Part shown: positions 51,001 through 63,000 of the stretch, in pieces
How the letters are laid out: every line of letters starts with the position of its first letter
Position numbering within the stretch: the stretch's first letter is position 1
From: Holothuria scabra
Taxonomy: Eukaryota > Echinodermata > Holothuroidea > Aspidochirotida > Holothuriidae
Length of the DNA stretch: 64,000 nucleotides
NCBI GenBank assembly: GCA_037179385.1
Contig: CM074189.1
Span: 19,451,020 to 19,515,019 of the forward strand
Direction: 5' to 3'
Notes under the pieces: model-generated
The model's input: the letters and a program-made list of their open reading frames with translations, nothing else
Told to the model about the DNA's origin: nothing
Databases searched by the model: none
Translations under genes and position numbers: made by a program

Positions 51001-54000
51001 GTCAGTTTTGGCATTCTGTCACTGGAACTGGTGCCAGTCACATGTGGTAAACTTGTGAAGATCAGATTTATGTGTTCATTGGATGCTTCCCCTGTCCAAA
51101 TAAGGTTTGTAGCAGGGGAAATAATCATGAAGTGTAGTGATACTTGTACACTGTAGGTGGTGTGGTTTTCCCTGCCAAATTTTGAGGGATTAGCCAGGAA
51201 AAGGTTGGTCCTGCAGGTTATGATGTTAAACTGCATCCAGTTAGGGTGAGGAGGTTGTGTATAACAGGTAGTTTGTTTCTGATTACTGCCTATGAGATGC
51301 ACACAGAAGACTGTTGTTACTCACCCTCGTCTGGAGGATTGTCTGCGCCACAACACAGAGCAAGTCCCCTTTGGGCTGGGGGTTGTAGAATATTCCCACA
51401 GTATTTCCTGCCTGTTGTAGGAGGTGACTAAAGGGAAACCAAACTTTAAGCGTACTTGAAAATAAATTTTAACCTTGAACTTTTTACTGGAGTTGACTTA
51501 CACTATATAACACATTTGTGTTCATTTGTCATTAAATCTCAACTAACTAACTAACTAACCATGACAAGTGAAAAGTCATGACTTAAGTCCCCAATTTTAA
51601 AAAAAAAAATGACTCGAGGAATTATATCAGAATTTTCCCACAGAAATAATGCAAATCCGTAAGTCACTGACTTCACTTGAGTCACATAAACAGATACAGA
51701 CTGGATTCAGCTGAAAATTTTAGTGTTCTGGTACAACTAATAGTCACTTTGTGTATTCACATTTCTTCTTGCTTTTCTCTTTTCGAAATGTGAAAGATTT
51801 CTTGCATTGCCATATTGCCCTATGAAATGGTAGTGTCACAGAATTTGCATCTCTTACACTAGTGAATCAATGTTGAAAAGCACTCAACCTATGTCTTTGA
51901 TCATGGAAACACTACTTAAGCACCAACCAGTTGTCAAATGTTGGCTTCTTTAGGTCTTGAACTGACTTTGAAGTGGTTAGAGCATCCAACTTGCAATGGG
52001 AAGGTCTGTAGTTTCACTCCTGGCTGCAATATATGTAAGACTTTAAGGCTTTAAAAATGTAAGTGTGCCTGATGCTCAGTGCTAGCAATGGAGTATGGGA
52101 AACAAGCCATTGAGCTGCCACTGGTAAAGAAGGCCATAGCCAGCCCAACTTTAACCAACTGGTTAGAAACTGAGCGATAAAACCTCATCTAATTAACGAA
52201 TGATTTCATTATGATTCTGTTTCCAATGAATGACACTCCAGAAAATACAATAAATTTATTTCGGAGTTGGGAGCATAGAGAACTATATATATATACCTTT
52301 TGTCCATTTTGTTTTGGTAGAAGGTTCAGCTCAGGGCCATCGTATTTGTTGACTACATTTTGTTTATTCTCTCAGATTGTTTTAAGATCCCGACTGGACC
52401 AACAACAAGAAGAGTGCAATCAGTTAAAGGCAGACTTGTCAAAGACCAAGCAGGAATGTCGAGACCTGCATGGAACAAAGGTAATTGTTTGAAATGAGAT
52501 CTCAATAAATGCTGTCTTTCCCACCGTCCTCTACCTGTCATTGGCGTATCCAAAGGGGGTGGGGGGGCAGCGGGCCATGCCCTATTTGATACTGAACTTG
52601 TAGTTGAACGTATGTGAAACCATGTGTGTCATTGTAGCCAATCTAATAAAAATTAAGCTGTATATAAAACCAAACTTGGTATTAATGTTACACATTTATT
52701 ACCAAAGTTGAGTTTCTGTTTTGATAGTGACGTGTGTTCTGTTAAGGAGGTGGGGATATTCTTTATTCATTTATCATTCATCAGGTAAGGAATATACCAC
52801 TATAATTTACAATGCAGTTGGTGTAGACTTGTTTGAAGGGTGATTTTATAATAACCCCTCCAAGGGTTGAAAGGGTAACACTAACATATGTGTACTGTGG
52901 GGCATGGTGTATGTTATAGCAGGTATGAAGTCTCTCATAGGCCAGACAATATTTTCAGTATTAAAAAAAGGGTTAACTATTCTTTATTTCAAATATTGAC
53001 TGAGGGTACACCACCCAATGTATATTTCAAAGGTAAAGGTTGAGCAGGCTGTTTTCTTGGATTAGTGTATCAGTTGATTATATTGATTGCTCAAAACCCT
53101 AACCAAAGCTGCAGTACTGTATTGCATGCAGTACTGCCAAAAAAATCAACACACACTAAGTTGAATGTCAGCTCAATGATGTTTAATCAACTAGTTGAAT
53201 CTGTAGAGTCTTCATATGGATTCAACTTGGTTGGCCCCTCCCACTGGGACATCCTTCTAAAGTCAGGTAAATTGTTCATGTGTGTTTCTTCATATTTTCC
53301 AAACAGTTCATATAACAAGATTAACCCATTGTGAAAGATAGGCACTTAAGTTGGGCAGTATACCGGTACTGATATCAATACCGGTACTAGAGGTACAGGT
53401 AATGAAAATACCAAAGATATTTGGTGTGTTACTAATACCAGTTCTGGAGAAAATACCGGTACTTCAAAAAACATGAACGGTACTGATTATATTTGCTGAC
53501 AAAAGTAACTGTTAGATCGTAGAGATGATTAAAATATTTAGCACAAGGCTACACAAACATTTAGAGCAGAGGTTCCTACACGGTAATTAACCCAATCAAA
53601 CACCAAGATGCATTAATGTGCATGATAACATGGGGGCCATGCGTGGCTTAGGTTCCTTCCCACCTGACTTCCCTACCCGAGAGTTGAGAACCGGTACCTC
53701 CTCAATACACGTTCTGTGTGTTTTACAATACCGGTACCAATATTTTCACGGTACCGCCCAACCCTATTAGGCACTTCATTCATGAAATACTTGATCATTA
53801 ATGATACACAAGAAATTCCTCTGGAGGACACAAAAGAGACCAGGAACATGATGGATGGACCAAGTAAGCCTACTGATTGAGGATTAGGGGCCATGCTGGT
53901 TTGACAAAACTTGACTTGTTACCTTAGTTCTATTGAAGTTAGGTAATAAAATTAAAAAAAAAACAAGTTATCTACAGCTGTGGATCAACTAACATCAAAC

Positions 54001-57000
54001 TCACGATGCTGAGTTGAAAATGTGCAGATCTTTTTGGCAGTACCGTATATAAAAGCAGTGGACACAATTTCAACTGCATTGCCCCAAGCATCTTTTGAAG
54101 AACTCAGTCAGTTTACTCATGAAAACTTGACTCTGCGACTATATAAATAGTGTTCTCATGTATCGTAACTTGATACTCTGACTAACTATATTATGGTGTA
54201 ATTATCTATTATCATTGGCATTGCTTTCTTTATGTTTGACATTCATATATATACTGTGTAATTTCAGGCTGGCCTGCAGTCCAGGCTGACAGAACAGGAC
54301 AATGCCTTGCTGCAGATGAAGGCAGAAATTCTTCGAATGGGATTCACTACGCAAAACCTTGAAGCAGAATGTGTGAGTATTGTACAGGGCTTTCAGATGT
54401 CTTTTGGAGGCTGAACCACAGGATGCTGGTGGAGGGGGAGGGGGGTGGAGGGAGAAGTGCTAATTGGTCAACCATTACTTTATGGCCATTTGGCTGGATA
54501 ATGGGGTCGGAGCCACAAATACATGGCTTTTTGAGTTTACATTTGCATGTTATCCCAGTGGTTTTGCCATGAATAGATGTACTTTGATGGACAATGTCAC
54601 ACTTTTATTGGGGTTTCAAAGTCATACTACCTTTGGTAATGTGATAAACTGTACTCACTTTTCCAGTGTGAAACAAAGAGCACAGTAAACCCACTTCTCA
54701 GCTTGAACATCCTTTGTGACAAATTTTGTCAGCAGTACAGTTTAAAATATGCGGAAATGGGTTTTGACGATACACAGACATTGTTCTTTGGGAAGAACAA
54801 TAGAACATGTGTCCACAATCATAAAAATTTGTCCTGCACACGTAGCAGGCCCCCTGTGGGCTGGGGTTGTAGAATATGCCCACGGTATTTCCTGCCTGTC
54901 TTAAGAGGCAACTAAAAGGAAACAACTTTGAACTTGGACCACAATGGAAAAAATATTAAACTTTGACCTTTTTCAAGTTGACTGACACTATATAACACGT
55001 TCATGTTGGTGTGTTAAACCTCATATCCATGTCCATATTTGACTGGTTGATAAATCCGCTGTCTCCATAAATTTGTCTGTGTTGGTTTTTTAGCCCCCAA
55101 AGGAGAGCATACTTTCTGGTCTGTGACATAGGACTGTGTGTCTGGTAAGTTTTGACTGCTACTCTGTCATGCCCTAGAAAAATTGAAATTATTGTATATT
55201 TAAGTGTATCATATCCTGCCAGACAAAATTGTTAACAAGTTAAGTACGGTGATAAATTTCACAAAAATTCCTGATGAAAAAAAATCCTTTCTCCAGAAGC
55301 ACTTTCATGCTGGTCATTTTCATGTGGGTCATATTTTCATCCATTCTCCATCATTCGTTTCATCACAGAATGAGCTGAAACGTAAACTTGAGGAGAAAGA
55401 CCACAAGATATCAGAGATGGGCCGTCAGCTGACCCAGAAAGATGCACTTTTACAACAGCAACAGGAGCAGATAGAATCACTCACACAGCAGCTGCAGGAA
55501 CTCAACTCCTTTAAGGTTTGTCTTCTTCACTCCCCTCCCATAACTGAGGTCCATCAAACTTAATCTTTCAAAGTCTTTTGTATTATGAATGATTGTATGC
55601 TGAAAGTTACCTTTTAATAGACCAGCTTGAAGTTTCTTCGTGGAGCAGTATTGCGCAATAGGTCAAAAGTCAAACAGTAACAGTTTTACTTGTGTTTACA
55701 ACTGATGATGGGATGTAAACACACGTAAAACAGTATGCTATTCGAGGCCGGCACAGCATTCCAATGTTTTGTTACCAGTTGACCTAAACAGATTGGATGG
55801 GGGAATGTACATAAGTAAATTGAGAAGATTCAAGACTAGTGGACCCTATAAATGGCCAAACTTACCGGGCTGCTTTGATTCATCTGTAGGTGCTTGGAAT
55901 TCAAGGGGGCAGTACAATGTTAGATTTTAATTCACCATTCGTTACAACTGAGACAGTTTTCCATGGTGAAATTCCAGTGTAGAGCTGGGACAGAATTTCA
56001 TGCAGCTTTAGACTTGAAATAATGGATGAAAACAAGAACCAATTTAAAAAGAGGTGCTGGATCATTAAAAGTGTTCATCTCAAAATAACTACCTGTTGTA
56101 TAAAAACATATCTGTTCGAAATTGGGTAATCAAGTCAGGGTTCCCACATCACCTGGAAATCCTGGCAAGTCAGGGAAAACTAATTTTTGAATTTCCAGGC
56201 TAGACAAGCCAGGGAAGAAAGAAATTTTTTCAAAATCTCTTGGTAAAGTCTGTCAATTTTATGAAAGTGGACTTGTTGTTCAAATATTATCATTTTTCAA
56301 GTACATGATTTTGTGGAAAAAAAGATGGAAGTATGGCATCTGGCTGTTTCTATAGGTCCTGGAAGTGACAGTGAAGGAAGGTCCTTGAAAGACATGGAAA
56401 TTCATGAAATTTTGTTACTTTGAATGTGTATGAAAATTGTAAATTTGGTACATCTAAATTAATCTTTTGGAGATTTCCAGTGCAGTTTCTAACCAATTGG
56501 TTTAAAGCAGCTTATGCGGTTATTTTTACGTTTCCAGTGTTCATCAAATGTATGGACTGCTCTCCATACAAATGTAAAAAGCTTTAAAAACTAACGTACT
56601 TTAGTCTTTCCTCCGAAAATGAGCAAAAATTCGAAAAAATTCGAAAAGATTTCAACGGTTTCCAAACGCTATTCTGCCTAATTATCTTGCTCTAGCTCCG
56701 CCCAATGAATTTGATGCATATTCAGAAGGTCATTTTGAGAAGGGGTCAAGCAAAACGTAAACAAAACAGACTGTGAAATTTCGTTCAATTGATACGTACC
56801 CCATTTGAACGGCCTTTACGTGTCCAATTTGCACATCGCATCGAACCGGCTGCGCAATTCGTTCGTTTCATTTGTGAACCCAGATTCAGTGACAAATTCC
56901 TACTCACTTGTTTGGGCTCCATCGTTCAGTTTTTAATTTTGTCGCTGATTGTGCTATTTGAATCCGTCCCAAGTTTCTAGATAATGTTCATTTTCTCTTT

Positions 57001-60000
57001 GATTTGATGCTGTGGCTTGGCATTCAAAAACAATCTTTGGGTTACATACGTGTGAAACTAACTGTCATTCTGTGTTGGGCCCGAACGGTTGTGAAAGGAC
57101 TCCTGTAATGCATGTATGCAACGTGTGATATATTGGCAATACGTACATCATTGTGTCAAAGGGTAAGCATAATTTTACATCATTCATTTCTTGCATTGTG
57201 ATTGGTCAAATTGAGGTAAGAGCCCGTTGTCTTTGCATAAGAGTTGAGCCGAAAAAAGTAGATGAAGTTTTTTTCTATTGTAATTAGCGCTCTAATTAGT
57301 GAAATTTCACCGGAAAAAACCTGGCGTGAAAGATTTCTATCGGGTTGGTATCAAATGGAAGAGCAAGATTGAAGATTAACAATGAAGGTTATTTTTTTTC
57401 CATCAAACAGCATAAGCTGCTTTAAGTCAAGCTGGCTGCAACCTTCTTTCCAGTTGTGACTCATTGGCTTGTTTTGCATGCTCTATTGCTTATGTTGAGC
57501 ACCAAGACCAATGACAGTAGGTTCCAGTTTTGAAATCTTTGGTATGACCTGGCCAGGACTGGAACTCCCTACCTCCAACCTGCAAGCATTTGGCTTTTGG
57601 CTCTTACCACTTGACCATGCAGTCAGTAATTTTGCTGAAGGAGCTTCCTAAATATATCATTTTTCCTCCTCACAGACTGAGATACAGAATCAGTTGGATC
57701 AGGGCACTGGTAGTGGATCATCAGTACTGTTGGACAGTCAGATAAAGAACCTAAGTGATAGGTTAGACCGGGTCAACTATGCAGAGGTAAGCCTGCCATG
57801 ATCTCTTCTCTCTTAACCTCTCAGTTTTTATTGCAGGACATTGAATTTCTTTTGCAGGTAAATTGCAGGCTAAAAGAGCTGGACAAAGAAATAATAGACC
57901 CTTTTCCAATAAGCCGTAATAAAGGATTTAGGGATTGAGTGTTGATGTGTGTTGTTTTTGCCATAAGTGCTATTTTACAAGAACAAAAAAGACTACCCCC
58001 CCTCCCCCCCCCCCCCAAAAAAAAAAAAAAGCTACATTACAAAATCCTATCCCACAGTCCTTTGTAATTGCTATTGAGAAAAAGGTCTTTTGTATGAGTT
58101 TTCTGAAACTGGCATGAGGATAGTGATATTTTTTTCTAGAGGTGTAAATTCCTGGCTGTGAGAGTGCAGTCCTTGGTGCTTTATGCCCTATTCGTCTTCA
58201 CATGCAAATGATGTGCAGTGTTGGTTGGTAAAGTGGACAGTTTGTGTTTTAATTGATTTCTAGGATATATTGCAAGTAAATGATTATTCCATTATCTAGT
58301 GGCTTTATTATCCCATCTAGTGTCCTTATCCAATCATTCTTTTTCTCGCTTCCCAGTCCAACCTTGCAGCTCATCTCTCAGCCCATGACAGGAAGATGGA
58401 CCAGCTTGAAACACAGATGCATCATCACGAAAATAATAAGGGCAAGGTAAGTCTTGTGGCTGCATCTTTTGTGCCATTTATAACAAGAGAGGAACATTCT
58501 CACTAAAGAAGGCAATTTGTTGTGTTGAAAAGGTCAACCTCAGGCATATGAAACCAATGTAACATTTTAAAACATTGTAAAAGCCAAAATTAGAAGACTA
58601 CACTGCAATGTCATCGTCTTTCTAAGAAAGTGTCATCATGATGGGATTAAGGCTGACGGATTGCAGTTTTCAAAGTTTGGTTATTTAGGTGTTTACATTG
58701 TGCCTTTGCTGTTAGAGAAGATTAACACTGGGCGTGTTATTCAACAAAGAATAAAAGTTTTAGAATAGTCTCAAGTTGTGTATCAGCTTAGTATGTATTC
58801 CACTGTTTGCATGATCAATTTGTTAGAGCATCAGACTTGAAGTGGAAAGGTCTGGAGTTCGGTTTGATTATACCAAAGACAGGGTGCTCCCTAGCATTCT
58901 TTTTGTGAGGCAACCATTTCACATATTTTTGCCACGACCTCATTGCCATGTTCACTATACCAGCTATAGCAAGAGTCATAGTTCTCTGTCTCTTTTGGTG
59001 TCAAAGCCTGACAAGATCGATTCTATCCCATGGACTAGTACCACCTAACACCCTCATAAATCCAGAGGAAACACTGCAAAGACATTGAAAAGGAAACGTA
59101 CTGCCATTGTGCCTGATGCTCAGCATAACAATTTAGTAGAAATACAGACCAGTGAGCAACAACTACAAATAAGGCTGTGGCCCATCTGACTTAAAACCAG
59201 TTGACTAAAAACTGAGCTCTTAAATTCCATCTACCTTCCCTCTTTGCATTTTACACCAAACTCACTGCTTTTCCCATTATTGGTCAAAGTCTTTCTGTCA
59301 TGAAAGAAAAACACCACCAGGTGCTAAAACAGTACATGCACTGATTTTTGTTTTAGAGCTAAATTTTATACAGCAATGAACTCTTTGAATTTTGAATTCC
59401 GTGACAAAAAGTTGTGGGCTGGCATAAAAATATAACCAATATTACCAACTTCATGACCATTTAATTATAAATGCGTAAATGCAAAGGCTGATATCCTCTA
59501 TTTAAAAGACTGCAACTGTAACATGATCAGTTCATTGTATGAAGACAAATTCTTTTTCTTGTTGATGTGGAATCTAATGGTGGATAGAAGCAACAGTAAT
59601 GAGTTTTCAATTCTTTTCCTGGTAACCAGCTCTTCAGTTAATAGTTACAGCCTTTCTTTTCTATGTGTTTCAGGATGGTGAAGAAATACAGGTCATCAGA
59701 AACATGCTACGCACCCTTAGAAGTAACATGAGCAGTCAGGATCCTAGTCACCACTCCCTTGACGTACTAGAGCAGAGCATCTCATCCCTGCTACAGGAGC
59801 AAGCCCCACCCAGGCCCCATCCCCAGTCGGTAAGTTTTGATCCTTTACCAGTTGTGATGTTTACTTGTTTGTTACTTATGGGACATGATTGACGAACAGT
59901 TTAATAATCTTTTAGGAAATTTGGGACATTGGAAGGGCAGGGACAACAATCAGGGGTGGGGAAGCACCCCAGCCAGTTTTTAGGGGGCTGTGATGCATTT

Positions 60001-63000
60001 TTCAGGATGAGTGTAAAAATTGTATCTCAAACTCCAAAAGCAACTCTGGGTATATCCTACCTACAATCCCGGGAACAGGATATCTGACTACCTGAGCGGT
60101 CGTAATTTTTTAAAATCTCCTGTATCTTTGTAGACCTATTTGATAGATTTTTTTGTTGGATTACATACTTGGTGCATAATATCCCATGCTGATAGTCAAG
60201 TTTTTCTAATGCATTGTTTAATTAGGTCCCCCCCTATTGACACTCATCCATCCCTTGTTATCATGTGTGTTAAACCAGGCAAATGCCATATTTGGGGGGT
60301 AGATTCAATATTGCCCCCCACCTACCCCAAGCAGATGAGGTCCCACTTGTCCCAGGTAAGGTGAATTGAGCTCTTCAGAAGATGTGCAAATGCTGGTATA
60401 TTGCTTGCAATGGGATTTACAATCCTCAATCAAGCACCAAGATAATGATACTGATAGTGATGTAGCTTGGTCGGTTCTTCATCGTGACATTCTGAACTGG
60501 AGCAGAGTTTGGGAGGGTTACCCTTTGAATAAGAGTGAGAATTATGTGGTGTCTAGTTGGTACAAATGTGCATGTATCCCTTATTTACTTTGGAAATGAG
60601 ACTTGTTTTTCAGTAAAGCTCTGAAACAAGGTGATATTTTGAAAATATAGACACACTTAAGATTTGCTCTCATGACTTTCTTTTTATTGGGGGTGGGGGG
60701 TGGGAGAGGGTGTATTCCATGCATAAATGGGGGCTGGCTTCATTGTTAGAAACCACTAGTTAGTTATCTTCCCTATCCTTTTCTTAAAATTAAGGTACTG
60801 AAGTTTCATTGGGAGTGTCTTTACTTTAGCTGTATTTTACCACCCACTTTTTAAATCTGTTCAATATTCCAGTAAAAACATTTTTTATCAGTTCATCTTG
60901 TTCTTGGAACAATATTTAAAAGCTGTTTTACAAGTCACACTGCAGACTTTGAAGATGAAACCTATTGCTATTGACCTTTTTGCTGAGCATTAGCAATGGA
61001 CTAGGAAAAACAAGTCAGTTAGCCACAACTAAAAAAAAGGCTGTGGTCAGACTAGTAGCTGGACAACAATAGCCCCCGGAAAAATACCCCATGGTCAAAC
61101 ACCAACCGGGACAATTACCCACTCTGACATTTACCAGCTGATTATTATAATGCCAGATCAAGTGCCACCCAACCAGGTGCATATTGGCTGGGGGTAATTG
61201 TCCAGGGGAAATTGTCCTGGGGGTATTTGTCAGGGTGGGTATTTGTCTAAAGAGCATTTGTCTGGTGGCAGGTCAGCCTGACTTAACCCAATAGATGAGA
61301 AACTGAGGGATAAAACCTCATCTAACCAACTACTGACATGTTATTCTTCTTTTGATTCAGAGGTTGCATGATGCATCTTTTAGAAGGTTTAGTGCATCAC
61401 CAGTTTTATCTAGGACTGGTCTTCCACCAGACAACCATCGAACTCAGATGTCCCCATCACTCTGTAAGTAATAAAACTTGTATTTGACAAGTTTTTTGAG
61501 AAGCATGTGGGAAACATTATATGCCTTCTTACTTTGGTGTGCAAATTTATTTTAGTTTCGAATTTTACTGGATTGCACTATGTGATTACATTATTTTTAT
61601 CATTAAAGAAAAAACTAAAAAAAATTCAACTTTTTATCTTTTTTGTTGTAAAGTTATGTCACAGGGGTAAAATATATTTTTTTTCAATATAGTGGTAGGT
61701 ATTGTTCAAGCTACGGTAAATACAGATGTAACAGGTACGGCATTTTCAAGCCTTGAATTTTGAGTGGTACAAGAAGTGCAATTGCATGATATCACTTGCC
61801 TCAAATTACTGTGTGGAATGTGGATTTTTTCATGCAGAGATAAAGAATAGGAATTATTCAAAATTTTGTTAAGTCAAGTAAAACTGCACACTCCTAAACT
61901 TCCTGATGAATTTGATGTGTAACACATCTGCAAATTTAAAAACTCAAGACCTGTATTTGATTTTAAAATGTCCCCCTACTGAAAGCTGGCATGAGTTACC
62001 AATTGATGAATTATTCTCTTCATAAGTTTTTCGTAGATGTTTTATTACTGTCACATGAGCTAAACTAAGTTAGTAGTCCAGTCTGATGTGAAACTTTGGT
62101 CATCATGAAGGTTTTTCTCCTGTTTAATTGCCCATTACAGCAAAGACTAGGAGCCCCATACCACATAATGATGTACAAAGCCAACCTCAAACCAAAGTAC
62201 TCTACTTCACTGAAAGGACAGTCACCCCATTCATGACGTCAATACCAAAGAGGTAGGTTAAAGGTTCAGTGGGGGTCAGTATTTCCTCTCAGGGCTGGAG
62301 GTTGTAGAATGTTCCCATGGTATTTTCTGCCTGTTATAAGAGCTGGCCTAAGGGAAGGACTTGCACTGTTTATGACTTGTATTTGAAACTAAAGTTGAAC
62401 TTCTACCGTATTCCAAAGGGTTTTCAACTGCTGCCTTATAGGGCAGAGTCATTTATCTAACTGGCAGTTATTGTCCTGTGCCCAACTGCCCATACTGACC
62501 GGTAAGATAAATGACTCTCCCCTTATCTAGACACTTTGTAACACTTTCATGTTGATGTTGGTGTTGGTTTGTCGTTAAATCTTATCTCACTTACTAATTT
62601 CTGCAACATTAGCCACTAGTCATGTTGTTGAGAGAGAAATTCATAGTTTTAAAACCAATATTTATGGGCACAGAACTAGAAATTTTTCAAATTTGGCAGT
62701 GCAATAGCTCTCTTTCAAGAAATAAGTTTTGCACAGATTAAAATAAAATAAATCGTTGCTCAGGAACTATTTGTTTACACAATCTTTTTAAAATTCACAT
62801 GATTCAAGTCCCTTTAGAGAAACAATTAACTTTAGGAATAGTAACACGTACTCCAAGAAGAGTGAAATTCATTCCAAAAGAGTAAAATTCTCGGAGGTCA
62901 GTAGTTTTAGGCCTGGCTGAGTCATTCAAGACTTTCAAATAAAATAGAACATATTGCCCTTGTACTTGGTGCTCAGTATAAACAATGGAGTAAGGAAAAC

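Noticed and set aside
50859..51302. Pro-rich ORFs on both strands of intron 8
   Set aside because: Produced by poly(C)/poly(G) tracts; no conservation expected.
55204..55368. Upstream in-frame extension (MYHILPDK...) of Dixin exon 11
   Set aside because: A clear acceptor CATCACAG and conserved coiled-coil reading begin at 55369. The upstream part is intron that happens to be open.
61015..61257. 80-aa minus-strand ORF
   Set aside because: Lies entirely on the SINE and its GGACAATTACCC-type insert, so it is a by-product of the repeat.
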